Under the pieces are notes generated by a model that saw only the letters and a list, made by a program, of their open reading frames with translations, was not told the origin of the DNA and ran no database searches. Of a stretch of 64,000 nucleotides of DNA, positions 26,027 through 34,690 are shown piece after piece. The translations under genes were made by a program, and so were the position numbers. Origin of the DNA: Paenibacillus bouchesdurhonensis (GTDB taxonomy: Bacteria; Bacillota; Bacilli; Paenibacillales; Paenibacillaceae); contig NZ_LT732548.1 in NCBI RefSeq assembly GCF_900155685.1, positions 2,114,636 through 2,178,635 on the forward strand. The letters are read 5' to 3'. Each line of letters starts with the position of its first letter. Within the stretch, counting starts at the first letter, position 1.

Positions 26027-27178
26027 ATGAAGTATTTTGATCATGCTGCTACAACCCCGCCCCATGAAGACGTCATTCGTACGGTCGCGGAAGTGATGAC
26101 CCAGCATTTCGGGAACCCATCTTCCTTGCACCGGTTGGGGGAAGACAGCAGCAAGCTGCTGTCCAGAGCTAGAGAGGTTTGCGCGCATGCTCTTGAGGTG
26201 AAACCGGGGGAAATCATATTTACGGCCGGAGCGACTGAGAGCAATAATTTGGCGATCAGGGGCATTATGGCCGAGTATCGTCATCGCGGTAATCATATTG
26301 TTACAACATCTATAGAGCATCCGTCTGTATATGAAACCTGCCGCCAGCTAGAGAAGGAAGGATGTATGGTTACTTACGTTCCGGTGCAGGCTGATGGCAT
26401 TGTACGCGTCGAGGATGTCATATCTGCAGTAAGAGAGGATACGGTGCTCGTATCTGTCATGCATGTGAATAACGAAATCGGGTCGATCCAGCCGATCACA
26501 GAAATTGGCAACAGATTAAAAAGCCGTCACCCGCTCGTTTACTTTCATGTTGACGGTGTACAAGGCTTTGGCAAGCTGCCGTTATCTATTCGCGATAGCC
26601 GAATTGATCTCTATAGCTTATCTGCCCATAAATTTCGCGGACCCAAAGGAATTGGGCTGTTGTATGTCAAGGAAGGTGTAAACCTTGCACCGTTGCTGAC
26701 AGGCGGGGGACAGGAAGGCGGGGTGCGTTCCGGAACCGAGAATATACCCTATATCGTCGGCATGGCGAAGGCGGTCAGATTGGCTACAGAAGGGCAGCCT
26801 CGTTTTGCTGAACATCTGGCTAAGCTGAGTCATGAGCTGCATGAGGGCCTGCAGTGCTTAAGCGGGCTGGAAGTAAATTCATCTTCGCGGGGAGCGCCGC
26901 ATATTGTTCATTTCTCCTTCCCTGGAATGAAGGCTGAAACGATGCTTCATATGCTGGAGGAGGAGGGCTTCTTCGTTTCTACGCAGTCCGCGTGTTCTTC
27001 GAAGCGAAGCGAACCGAGCCGTGTACTGCTCTCTATGAACAAAGAGATGGATTGCGCTCTGTCCGGATTACGCGTCAGTCTGGGGGAAGAGCATACGGAA
27101 GAAGATGTCAGACAATTGCTGCAGGCTATAGAGCGTACTATTGAACGCCTGCAAAGAGTGAAAGGTGGAAACAGTTAA
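26027..27178 (+). CDS. nifZ: Cysteine desulfurase (NifS/IscS type) feeding ThiI
   Basis: This 383-residue PLP enzyme removes sulfur from cysteine to form a persulfide. The PLP lysine lies in LSAHKFRGPKGIG, substrate-binding residues in GGGQEGGVRSGTEN, and the active-site cysteine in STQSACSSKRSEPS. It ends one base before thiI; this pair (nifZ-thiI in B. subtilis) makes 4-thiouridine at position 8 of tRNA. AGGGGGATGA precedes the ATG. Name assigned from context. Confidence 0.92.
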   Translation: MKYFDHAATTPPHEDVIRTVAEVMTQHFGNPSSLHRLGEDSSKLLSRAREVCAHALEVKPGEIIFTAGATESNNLAIRGIMAEYRHRGNHIVTTSIEHPSVYETCRQLEKEGCMVTYVPVQADGIVRVEDVISAVREDTVLVSVMHVNNEIGSIQPITEIGNRLKSRHPLVYFHVDGVQGFGKLPLSIRDSRIDLYSLSAHKFRGPKGIGLLYVKEGVNLAPLLTGGGQEGGVRSGTENIPYIVGMAKAVRLATEGQPRFAEHLAKLSHELHEGLQCLSGLEVNSSSRGAPHIVHFSFPGMKAETMLHMLEEEGFFVSTQSACSSKRSEPSRVLLSMNKEMDCALSGLRVSLGEEHTEEDVRQLLQAIERTIERLQRVKGGNS

Positions 27179-27179
27179 T

Positions 27180-28415
27180 ATGCTGCAATATGATATGCTC
27201 CTGCTGCGCTTCGGCGAAATTACCGTGAAAGGGAGAAATCGCAGCCGCTTTGAGAAAGCGGCATTGGCGCATGTACAAGACTTGCTTCGGGCTTATCCGG
27301 CAACCGAGATCAAGAAGGAATACGGTCGGATCTATGTGGTGCTGAATGGGGAGCCTGCAGCAAAAATTATCGATCTGCTCAAAAATGTTTTCGGGGTAAC
27401 GTCCATTAGTCCGGTTAAGGTAGCGGCTTCCGAGATTGGGGAAATTATCGCTCAGGCGGTCAGCTTCATCGAGAGCATGAACATCGCCAAGGAGACAGCC
27501 TTTAAAGTAAATGCAAGAAGGGTGTGGAAGAAATTTCCTGTATCCTCGCAGGACATGAATCAAATTATAAGCTCGCCGATCCTGAAGGCGTGTTCTCATT
27601 TAAAAGTCGATGTCCATCATCCGGAAATCGAGCTGCGGATCGAGGTTAGAGAGCAGGGAACTTATCTGTTCTCTGAAGTCGTTCCCGCTGCCGGTGGATT
27701 TCCGCGAGGGACGAACGGCAAAGCCATGCTGCTGCTATCCGGGGGAATCGATAGCCCTGTTGCCGGCTGGGCGGCGATGCGCCGCGGGCTGGAAATCGAA
27801 TGTGTTCATTTCCATAGCTATCCGTTCACGAGTAAAAAAGCGGAGGAGAAGGTCATCGATTTGGCTCAGGTGCTATCCGGATATTATGGCCAAATCAAGC
27901 TTCATCTTGTGCCATTTACGGATATCCAGACGACGTTGGCCCAGGGGAATCATGAGAATGTCATGATTACGCTGATGCGTCGAGCGATGCTGCGGATCGC
28001 ATCCGCACTAGCGGATCGAAACCGCGCGCTTGCTCTAGTCACTGGGGACAGCCTTGGGCAAGTTGCCAGCCAGACGCTGGCCAGCATGAATGTGATCGGC
28101 CGAGCGACTACGCTGCCGATCCTCCGGCCGCTAGTTACGACCGATAAAGAGGAGATCATCAGCTTAGCACAGCAAATCGGCACCTATGAATTATCAATCC
28201 TTCCTTATGAGGATTGCTGTACACTGTTTGTGCCGAAATCGCCATCGACGAATCCCAATTTGCACGTGATCGAGAAGATCGAGGCATCCTTGCCTCAGCT
28301 GGATGAGCAAATTGATGAGGCTGTAATGGGAACCGAGACGATCATCATCAAACCGGGCGTGGCCGTAGTTAGAAGATCCGAAGCGGAACCGGTCGTGCAG
28401 GATAAGTGGTTTTAG
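27180..28415 (+). CDS. thiI: tRNA 4-thiouridine(8) synthase ThiI
   Basis: This 411-residue protein adenylates U8 of tRNA and transfers sulfur from the adjacent desulfurase. The N-terminal ferredoxin-like and THUMP regions (LLLRFGEITVKGRNRSRFE) are followed by the PP-loop LLLSGGIDSPVAGWAAMRRG. The C-terminal rhodanese domain of the E. coli enzyme is absent, as is normal in Bacilli. ATG 27180 follows AAAGGTGG; the in-frame start at 27165 lies before that site. Confidence 0.95.
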   Translation: MLQYDMLLLRFGEITVKGRNRSRFEKAALAHVQDLLRAYPATEIKKEYGRIYVVLNGEPAAKIIDLLKNVFGVTSISPVKVAASEIGEIIAQAVSFIESMNIAKETAFKVNARRVWKKFPVSSQDMNQIISSPILKACSHLKVDVHHPEIELRIEVREQGTYLFSEVVPAAGGFPRGTNGKAMLLLSGGIDSPVAGWAAMRRGLEIECVHFHSYPFTSKKAEEKVIDLAQVLSGYYGQIKLHLVPFTDIQTTLAQGNHENVMITLMRRAMLRIASALADRNRALALVTGDSLGQVASQTLASMNVIGRATTLPILRPLVTTDKEEIISLAQQIGTYELSILPYEDCCTLFVPKSPSTNPNLHVIEKIEASLPQLDEQIDEAVMGTETIIIKPGVAVVRRSEAEPVVQDKWF

Positions 28416-28418
28416 GAG

Positions 28419-28468
28419 AACAACAAACAAGGTTGCCTCGTATACAGGAGGCAACCTTGTTTGTTGTT
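28419..28468. terminator. Bidirectional terminator between thiI and the TerC gene
   Basis: A perfect 21-bp inverted repeat, from AACAACAAACAAGG at 28419 to its complement ending at 28468, has an 8-nt loop. Flanking A- and T-rich arms make it usable from both sides. It lies between convergent thiI and the minus-strand TerC gene, overlapping the latter's stop codon. Confidence 0.85.
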
Positions 28469-29180
28469 AGCGGGTAGCTGCCCGCGAGGGGTGCTCATCC
28501 CCCTGCTCACGTTGACGCTGTCTGGATGAGTAGCCGGCCCAGAGAACGGCAATAACGATGAGAGCGATAAAGAGGTAGCGGAGCAGAGGCTTGTCTGCAA
28601 AGAAAGGCAGCAGGTGCGGCTCTTCTGTGATCATATGCGATGCGGTATAAGCCAGCACGGCTGAGCCTGCGTAGGCAATCCAGGGAAAGCGTCCGAGCAG
28701 TTTAATGAATAGCGTGCTTCCCCAGATGACGATCGGGACGCTAATCAATAGGCCGAGGACGACGAGAGTCATATGCTGTTTGGAAGCCCCTGCGACAGCG
28801 ATGACATTATCCAGTCCCATTGCGGCGTCGGCAATGACGATCGTCCTCACTGCAGGCCACAGCGAATCTTTGGCGTCTATCGTATCGTGGGCGCCGTCAT
28901 CCGCAAGCACTTTGTAGGCGATATAGACGAGCATGGCGCCGCCAATGGCCAACAGCCAAGGGATTTTAAGGAGCCATACCACGATTAGGGTTGCAGCGAT
29001 TCGCAGCACAACTGCTCCGGCCGTACCTAACAGGATGGCTTTCTTCTGTATATGGACGGGCAGCTTTCTAGCTGCCATGCCGATTACAATTGCATTGTCT
29101 CCCGCTAGGATTAAATCGATGAAGATGATGTTAATCAAGGCGATAAAAAAAGCGGGGCTAAATAGTTCCACTGTTGTCAC
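28467..29180 (-). CDS. TerC family integral membrane protein
   Basis: This 237-residue protein has about seven hydrophobic segments and the acidic TerC membrane motifs IIFIDLILAGDNAIVIGMA and DAAMGLDNVIAVAGA. TerC proteins in Bacilli export manganese or metallate secreted enzymes. The start is GTG at 29180 after GAGGAAG. A paralogue, 29313-29966, is divergently transcribed 132 bp away. Ion specificity cannot be read from the sequence. Confidence 0.9.
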   Translation of the reverse strand: MTTVELFSPAFFIALINIIFIDLILAGDNAIVIGMAARKLPVHIQKKAILLGTAGAVVLRIAATLIVVWLLKIPWLLAIGGAMLVYIAYKVLADDGAHDTIDAKDSLWPAVRTIVIADAAMGLDNVIAVAGASKQHMTLVVLGLLISVPIVIWGSTLFIKLLGRFPWIAYAGSAVLAYTASHMITEEPHLLPFFADKPLLRYLFIALIVIAVLWAGYSSRQRQREQGDEHPSRAATR

Positions 29181-29312
29181 TTCTTCCTCATTTATTTATA
29201 GGCGCTAATATTATTAATTCACTAAAAATGGATTTTGTCCAGTGTTGATTTTACAAAGAAAGGGTATAGCTTGGCACCTCCTCACATACATCTGTAATGG
29301 AGGGATAAGCCT

Positions 29313-29966
29313 ATGGAGCATTTGTTATTGTTATCCGAAATACTCATTATTAATTTAGTACTTAGTGGCGACAATGCTGTAGTCATCGCTATGGCAAGTA
29401 AGCATCTTCCCCCGCAGCAACGTAAACAAGCTGTATGGTGGGGAGCATTCGGTGCGGTGCTGATGCGATGCATCCTAACATGGCTAGCGGCGATTTTGTT
29501 AAAAATTCCCTTTATCCAAGCGATTGGAGGATTAATGCTGGCAGCGATCGCTTTTAACTTGCTTCAGCACCGGGAGCATAGTAGTGAAAAAAGGCACGCT
29601 GATACGATCTGGAAAGCGATTCAAACAATCCTTGTGGCCGACTTCATCATGAGTCTGGATAATGTGCTGGCGATAGCGGCAATAGCCGACGGGGATGTTG
29701 CGATATTAGTTATTGGTATTGCGATCAGCATACCGATTGTCATTTGGGGCAGTAACCTAATTTCGGTCTGGCTCCAGCGTTTGCCGATATTGACATTTGC
29801 CGGAGCGGGTATTTTGGGTTATACGGCAGGGGACATGATGCTGAAGGATGCGAAATTCGGCTTTTTGTTGACAGAAATACTGCCATCCATGCACAGCTGG
29901 ATCCCGTTCATCATTGCAGCGATTGTTATTGTGTTCGGCTGGCTAGGCAATTATAGGGCTGCATGA
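29313..29966 (+). CDS. TerC family integral membrane protein (second copy)
   Basis: This 217-residue protein shares the TerC motifs EILIINLVLSGDNAVVIAMAS and VADFIMSLDNVLAIAAIAD with its divergent neighbour but is clearly diverged from it. Membrane segments cover most of the length. A CCTCC at 29277-29281 can pair with the GGAGG ribosome site (29299-29303). No yybP-ykoY manganese riboswitch is visible in the gap. A role in metal export is inferred from the family. Confidence 0.9.
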   Translation: MEHLLLLSEILIINLVLSGDNAVVIAMASKHLPPQQRKQAVWWGAFGAVLMRCILTWLAAILLKIPFIQAIGGLMLAAIAFNLLQHREHSSEKRHADTIWKAIQTILVADFIMSLDNVLAIAAIADGDVAILVIGIAISIPIVIWGSNLISVWLQRLPILTFAGAGILGYTAGDMMLKDAKFGFLLTEILPSMHSWIPFIIAAIVIVFGWLGNYRAA

Positions 29967-30070
29967 GAGAGTGGCATTTTCGCCCATCTTCATATAAACT
30001 GGAATTAGGTGGGATGTCACAAAATCGGTGGCCATGTCCCTAATTGTCAATTGGAAGGTGAGTGACGGAA

Positions 30071-30568
30071 ATGTCCGACAACAACAAGCTTATGACCGGA
30101 ATACTGATCTTGGCTGCTGGAATTATCATCCTGCTTGGAAAGTGGGGAGTGTTCAGCTTTCTCGGCAAAGCTCTCTGGCCGCTGATCTTGTTAATTCCGG
30201 GCATCCTGCTGCACCTATGGGTATTCGCCAGAAGGGGATCGTCTGAATTGCTGCTGCCCGCAGGTATTCTTGTGGTATACTCCATCCTGTTTTTTATTGG
30301 CATCATCTGGGGCTGGACGTTTCTGTTTCACAAAATGTGGCCGGCATTCATACTCGGGATCTCCATCGGCTTGTTTGAATACTATGCTTATGCGCCGCAG
30401 CGTCAGAACGGCATGCTATTGATGGCTGTAGTGCTGGGTGCCTTTTCTATAATTTTGCTGGGGTGGAGCATGTTCTCCTTCTCCTTTGTTTATTTACTGG
30501 CCATCGTGCTTATTGCCGCAGGAATCTGGCTCATTCTTGCCCGAGGGAATAACCGCCGAATCTGGTGA
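30071..30568 (+). CDS. Multi-pass membrane protein of unknown function
   Basis: This 165-residue protein is almost entirely hydrophobic, with about six membrane segments. The repeated pattern of Gly/Leu/Ile helices with short charged turns (LWPLILLIPGILLHLWVF; MWPAFILGISIGLFEYYAY) resembles the LiaF/DUF5668-type transmembrane domain, but this is only a resemblance. ATG 30071 is about ten bases after GGAAGGTG; a GTG at 30062 is too close to that site. It lies between the TerC gene and typA. Confidence 0.75.
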   Translation: MSDNNKLMTGILILAAGIIILLGKWGVFSFLGKALWPLILLIPGILLHLWVFARRGSSELLLPAGILVVYSILFFIGIIWGWTFLFHKMWPAFILGISIGLFEYYAYAPQRQNGMLLMAVVLGAFSIILLGWSMFSFSFVYLLAIVLIAAGIWLILARGNNRRIW

Positions 30569-30583
30569 AACTCTGGAAAGTTC

Positions 30584-30611
30584 TTGAATTATTTCTGGTT
30601 TTGCGTATAAT
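30584..30611 (+). promoter_or_regulatory. Sigma-A promoter of typA
   Basis: TTGAAT (30584-30589) and a perfect TATAAT (30606-30611) are spaced by 16 bp. The predicted start near 30618 leaves a leader of about 108 bases with two inverted repeats. Confidence 0.7.
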
Positions 30612-30626
30612 ATTAAGGATACGATT

Positions 30627-30657
30627 AGCGTCGGAAGTTTTCGTCCGACGCTTCTTT
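30627..30657 (+). terminator. Hairpin in typA leader (weak terminator or attenuator)
   Basis: AGCGTCGGA (30627-30635) pairs perfectly with TCCGACGCT (30644-30652) and is followed by TCTTT. It starts about ten bases after the predicted transcription start, so it could act as a leader attenuator. It might alternatively end transcription from the membrane-protein gene upstream. Confidence 0.5.
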
Positions 30658-30663
30658 GGGTGG

Positions 30664-30681
30664 CAAATAGTCAACTATTTG
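30664..30681. repeat. Inverted repeat CAAATAG-TCAA-CTATTTG in typA leader
   Basis: A perfect 7-bp dyad with a 4-nt centre lies between the first leader hairpin and the typA ribosome site. It could be an operator or a small RNA hairpin. Confidence 0.45.
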
Positions 30682-30725
30682 TAATGCTGTAAAGACACAG
30701 ACATGAAAGGATTTGGAGAAATCAT

Positions 30726-32567
30726 ATGCACAAAAGAAATCATATTCGCAATATAGCCATTATCGCTCACGTTGACCATGGCAAAACAACATTAGTCGAC
30801 AAGCTGCTGCAGCAGTCCGGGATTTATCGGGACAATGAGACGGTGCAGGAACGCGTCATGGACTCCAATGATTTGGAGCGCGAACGGGGCATTACCATTT
30901 TGGCCAAGAACACGGCGATTACGTACAAAGATTACTTGATTAATATTGTCGATACACCGGGGCACGCCGATTTCGGCGGAGAAGTGGAACGGATCATGAA
31001 AATGGTGGATGGTGTTCTGCTTGTCGTCGACGCCTACGAAGGCTGCATGCCGCAAACGAAATTCGTACTAAGCAAGGCGCTTGAGCACCAACTGACACCC
31101 ATCGTTGTTGTGAATAAAATCGATCGTCCGGCCGCACGGCCGTCCGAGGTGATCGATGAGGTGCTTGATCTGTTCATCGAGCTGGAGGCAAACGATGAGC
31201 AGCTGGAATTCCCCGTAGTATATGCATCCGCTTTGAATGGTACTTCCAGTTTGAATCCAGAGCAGCAGGACAGCAATATGCAGGCTCTTTATGACACGAT
31301 CGTGGAGCATATCCCAGCTCCGACCGAGAACGTGGAAGAGCCGCTGCAAATCCTGGTTACGCTGATGGATTATAATGAATATTTGGGGCGTATCGCCATT
31401 GGCCGGGTGAATCGCGGGGTAATCCGCCAAGGTCAGCCAGTCGCCGTGATGACGCGGGAAGGCGGCAAGAAATCCGCTCGGATTGAGAAGCTGTTCGGCT
31501 TCAAGGGCCTGAATCGGGCAGAAATCTCCGAGGCCGGCGCGGGTGATATCGTAGCGATCGCCGGAATTAAAGATATCAACATCGGCGAGACGATTGCAGA
31601 TTCGAACCATCCAGAAGCGTTGCCGGTGCTCAAAATAGACGAGCCGACGCTGCAGATGACGTTTCTTGTAAACAACAGCCCGTTTGCGGGCCGCGAAGGC
31701 AAATGGATAACTTCCCGCAAGCTTCGCGAACGTCTGATGAAGGAACTAGAGACCGATGTCTCCTTGCGCGTGGATGAGACGGATAGTCCTGATGCCTTCA
31801 TCGTATCGGGCCGCGGTGAGCTTCATTTGGGCATTTTGATCGAAAATATGCGCAGAGAAGGCTATGAGCTTCAGGTTTCCAAGCCGGAAGTCATTGTAAA
31901 GGAAGTTGATGGCGTCAAAATGGAACCAATCGAGCGCTTGCTCATTGATGTCCCTGAGGAACATATGGGAACGGTCATGGAGAGTCTCGGCTCGCGCAAA
32001 GCGGAAATGGTCAATATGGTTAACAGTGGCACGGGCCAGGTTCGTTTGGAGTTCCTTATTCCTGCCCGGGGGTTGATCGGATATGGCACACACTTTTTGA
32101 CTCTTACTCGCGGTTATGGGGTTATGAACCATGCATTTGACAGCTATGGTCCATTCGTTGGCGGACAAGTCGGCGGACGTCATCAGGGGGTGCTGGTATC
32201 GAGCGAGAACGGCGTGTCGACGATGTACGGCATTCTGTCCATTGAAGATCGCGGTACTCTGTTCCTTGAGCCGGGAAGTGAGATCTACGAAGGCATGATC
32301 GTCGGCGAGCATAACCGCGACAATGATATCGTCGTTAACATTTGTAAAGAGAAGCAGCTTACCAACGTTCGTTCGGCAACGAAGGAAGAAACGGTCAAGA
32401 TGAAGACACCACGGCTCTTCTCCTTGGAGCAGGCGCTGGAATACCTCAATGACGATGAATACTGTGAGATTACTCCTAAAAACATTCGTTTGCGCAAGAA
32501 ACTCCTAAACAAAAGCGAGCGCGAACGTGCCGAAAAACATCGCAAAATGTCCGAAACCAACTTATAA
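30726..32567 (+). CDS. typA: Translational GTPase TypA/BipA
   Basis: This 613-residue ribosome-binding GTPase of the elongation-factor family acts in ribosome assembly and stress or cold adaptation. G1 is [15 protein letters not shown], the switch region [15 protein letters not shown]3 [15 protein letters not shown], and G4 [12 protein letters not shown]. The BipA-specific C-terminal domain ends with [31 protein letters not shown] precedes the ATG. Next is ylaH, as in B. subtilis. Confidence 0.97.
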   Translation: MHKRNHIRNIAIIAHVDHGKTTLVDKLLQQSGIYRDNETVQERVMDSNDLERERGITILAKNTAITYKDYLINIVDTPGHADFGGEVERIMKMVDGVLLVVDAYEGCMPQTKFVLSKALEHQLTPIVVVNKIDRPAARPSEVIDEVLDLFIELEANDEQLEFPVVYASALNGTSSLNPEQQDSNMQALYDTIVEHIPAPTENVEEPLQILVTLMDYNEYLGRIAIGRVNRGVIRQGQPVAVMTREGGKKSARIEKLFGFKGLNRAEISEAGAGDIVAIAGIKDINIGETIADSNHPEALPVLKIDEPTLQMTFLVNNSPFAGREGKWITSRKLRERLMKELETDVSLRVDETDSPDAFIVSGRGELHLGILIENMRREGYELQVSKPEVIVKEVDGVKMEPIERLLIDVPEEHMGTVMESLGSRKAEMVNMVNSGTGQVRLEFLIPARGLIGYGTHFLTLTRGYGVMNHAFDSYGPFVGGQVGGRHQGVLVSSENGVSTMYGILSIEDRGTLFLEPGSEIYEGMIVGEHNRDNDIVVNICKEKQLTNVRSATKEETVKMKTPRLFSLEQALEYLNDDEYCEITPKNIRLRKKLLNKSERERAEKHRKMSETNL

Positions 32568-32626
32568 TGGTAAAGTAGGCCATAAGGAAGAATAATTATG
32601 TGACTGCCTCGAAGGAGGGAACTGCG

Positions 32627-32941
32627 TTGCAACAATGGTTTTCCGATCACCCCGTGATCGCGTACATTCTCATTTTTGTATTGGTAACTTTCGTGTACAA
32701 TAAAGTGTTCCGGGCTCAGCAGAAGCTTCCCCTATGGAAGGAAGTTATTTTGTACGTGTTGATGGCGTTCGGCTCTTTCATGCTGCTCATCTTTCAAATC
32801 GACAAGCTGCCGATTATCCAATGTCTTCTAGTGGCCGTCGTTCTCATGCTTATGGTGCGCATTCGCTACTTTGTGGAAGGACGCCGCAATAAGAAGAACG
32901 GCTCATCCGTGGTTGATGGCGATGGGGGAACTAACCCGTAA
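32627..32941 (+). CDS. ylaH: YlaH-like membrane protein
   Basis: This 104-residue protein has three hydrophobic segments (IAYILIFVLVTFVYNKVF; LYVLMAFGSFMLLIFQI; LLVAVVLMLMVRIRYF) and a polar tail. It fits the YlaH family by length and by its place directly after typA. The start is TTG at 32627, seven bases after GAAGGAGGG; a GTG at 32600 would put that site inside the gene. Function unknown. Confidence 0.87.
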   Translation: MQQWFSDHPVIAYILIFVLVTFVYNKVFRAQQKLPLWKEVILYVLMAFGSFMLLIFQIDKLPIIQCLLVAVVLMLMVRIRYFVEGRRNKKNGSSVVDGDGGTNP

Positions 32942-33038
32942 TGGCCGGAAACGGGATAAATGTAACTTTATGATGTGCCGAAACGTTTTTAGACTGTAGG
33001 TTAAATTGCTAATTCATATGAAAAAGGTGTTTTAATCC

Positions 33039-34127
33039 ATGAGTTCTACACGTAGTGGCCTGCCTCCTCGAGAGCAAAGCCATAGAAAGCCGACCAAAAA
33101 AAGCTCTCGCAAGAAGAAAAAGAAAGCTAGTGGTTTTAAAGTATTTCTAAGAATACTGCTGACGCTGATGATTGTGCTGGCCCTTGGTGTAGGTGTGTAT
33201 ATTGGGTATTTATCCGTGACGCTGGATCAGGTTATTCAAGAAACAGGAACCGATGAGAAGGTTGCGCCCGAGCAGTCCGCCAAGGTTAAACCATTGACGA
33301 TGCTGCTTATGGGGACAGACTATCGACCTGAGACGGGAACACATCTGACCGACGTAATGATGATTATGGCGATGAATCCGGAGACAAAATCGGCTACAGT
33401 CGTCTCGCTTCCGCGGGATACGCTGGTGGAGCTGAAGGGATACAAGGCGAATAAGCTGAACCATTTCTATCCGAACTTCCTTGTCCAGGAGAAGAAAACG
33501 GGAATTACGGCTAAATATGAAATGAAAACGATGATGAGCAAATATTTCGATTTGAATATCGATTACGTAATCGTTATAAACTTCCAGGGCTTTCGCGATG
33601 TTGTCGATTCGCTTGGCGGCATTGATATTAACGTCGATGCGGATATGTGCTATAAGGATACCGCGGATAATACGAACATCAATTTGAAAAAAGGTCCGCA
33701 GCATTTATCGGGAGAGGAAGCCCTCGGATATGTTCGCTACCGCAAGTCCAATTGCAGTCCACGAACCAAGGCTTCCGATGATTTCGACCGCAACCGCCGC
33801 CAGAATGAAGTGCTGCATGCGCTTATCGATCAGGCTAAATCGCTGGATGGCGTGCTCGGAGCCGGCAAAGTGATCCAGTCGGTTGGCAAGAATATGGAGA
33901 CGGATCTGGAATCCCAGCAAATGAAGAATATGATTTCCGCTTACTGGAGCATCTCTAAGGAAAATGTAGCGTTCATGCCAATCACAGGTCAATGGAAGAG
34001 CCCATACGTCTACTTGAACTCTGACGAGCTCGAGAAAGCCAAACAGGCGCTTAATGATGAACTGGCTGGTAATAGGGTGTTGGTTGAAGATGCCGGAGAA
34101 GCAGAGCAGGACAAAGCGGGCAACTGA
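33039..34127 (+). CDS. LCP (LytR-CpsA-Psr) family protein, teichoic-acid ligase type
   Basis: This 362-residue protein has a basic Lys/Arg-rich cytoplasmic tail, one membrane helix (VFLRILLTLMIVLALGVGVYIG) and an extracellular LCP domain. Conserved blocks are LLMGTDYRPETGTHLTDVMM, TVVSLPRDTLVELKGY, NHFYP, FRDVVDSLGGIDINVD, and EALGYVRYRKS then DFDRNRRQNEVL. LCP enzymes attach anionic glycopolymers such as teichoic acid to peptidoglycan. The specific paralogue cannot be told. Confidence 0.92.
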   Translation: MSSTRSGLPPREQSHRKPTKKSSRKKKKKASGFKVFLRILLTLMIVLALGVGVYIGYLSVTLDQVIQETGTDEKVAPEQSAKVKPLTMLLMGTDYRPETGTHLTDVMMIMAMNPETKSATVVSLPRDTLVELKGYKANKLNHFYPNFLVQEKKTGITAKYEMKTMMSKYFDLNIDYVIVINFQGFRDVVDSLGGIDINVDADMCYKDTADNTNINLKKGPQHLSGEEALGYVRYRKSNCSPRTKASDDFDRNRRQNEVLHALIDQAKSLDGVLGAGKVIQSVGKNMETDLESQQMKNMISAYWSISKENVAFMPITGQWKSPYVYLNSDELEKAKQALNDELAGNRVLVEDAGEAEQDKAGN

Positions 34128-34130
34128 TCA

Positions 34131-34160
34131 TTGAAGGCAAGTTTTGCGTCATGATATAAT
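34131..34160 (+). promoter_or_regulatory. Sigma-A promoter of the PNPOx-like gene
   Basis: TTGAAG (34131-34136) and perfect TATAAT (34155-34160) have an 18-bp spacer. An inverted repeat ATACAATC/GATTGTAT (34159-34166 and 34176-34183) straddles the predicted start and runs up to the ribosome site, a possible repressor site. Confidence 0.65.
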
Positions 34161-34197
34161 ACAATCATATAGAAGGATTGTATAGGAGGGCTGGCTC

Positions 34198-34650
34198 ATG
34201 TCCGAGATCGTTACGCAGTTATCCGAACCGTTATACACCGCATTCCAGTCCGAGATGTTTGTACTGCTAAGCACGGTTGATGCCGAGTCCGGCGGCCCTA
34301 CATCAAGCGCGATTTCTTGGATTTATGCGCTTGATCATTCCACGCTGCGGCTCGCGCTTGACCATCGCTCGCGGCTGGTGGGAAATATCAAGGCTCATCC
34401 CAAGGTTACGATCACGGTCTTTGGCGAGGGGACGATCTATGCCATCAACGGCCGGGCATCCGTCGCTAAAGATCCGCTTGAAGGAGTTCCTTTCCAAATG
34501 TGCTGCTTCGACGTGCACATCGAAGCGGTTCGCAACGCTCTGTTCTACGGAGCGCAGCTTGTATCTGCCCCTGTGTACAATAAAGTTTACGATCGCCGTG
34601 CAGCGGACATGCTGGACGCTCAAGTGTTTGAAGCCATGAAAAAAGCCTAG
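34198..34650 (+). CDS. Pyridoxamine 5-prime-phosphate oxidase family protein
   Basis: This 150-residue protein has the split beta-barrel flavin-binding fold, suggested by FVLLSTVDAESGGPTSSAISWIYALDHSTLRLALDHRSRLVGNI, which is typical of PNPOx-like proteins. Members bind FMN, F420 or haem, so its reaction cannot be assigned. TATAGGAGGG precedes the ATG and a possible operator overlaps its start site. A terminator follows at once. Confidence 0.8.
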   Translation: MSEIVTQLSEPLYTAFQSEMFVLLSTVDAESGGPTSSAISWIYALDHSTLRLALDHRSRLVGNIKAHPKVTITVFGEGTIYAINGRASVAKDPLEGVPFQMCCFDVHIEAVRNALFYGAQLVSAPVYNKVYDRRAADMLDAQVFEAMKKA

Positions 34651-34677
34651 CGAATTATTTTTCGCTGGGCTTTTTTC
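34643..34677 (+). terminator. Intrinsic terminator
   Basis: AGCCTAGCGA pairs with TCGCTGGGCT around an AT-rich loop and is followed by six T residues. It overlaps the stop codon of the PNPOx-like gene and faces the convergent lipoprotein gene. Confidence 0.9.
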
Positions 34678-34690
34678 TTTCTCATGCTGA

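Noticed and set aside
29181..29312. yybP-ykoY manganese riboswitch upstream of a TerC gene
   Set aside because: I looked for its conserved paired-junction core and did not find it in either orientation; the gap is also very short.
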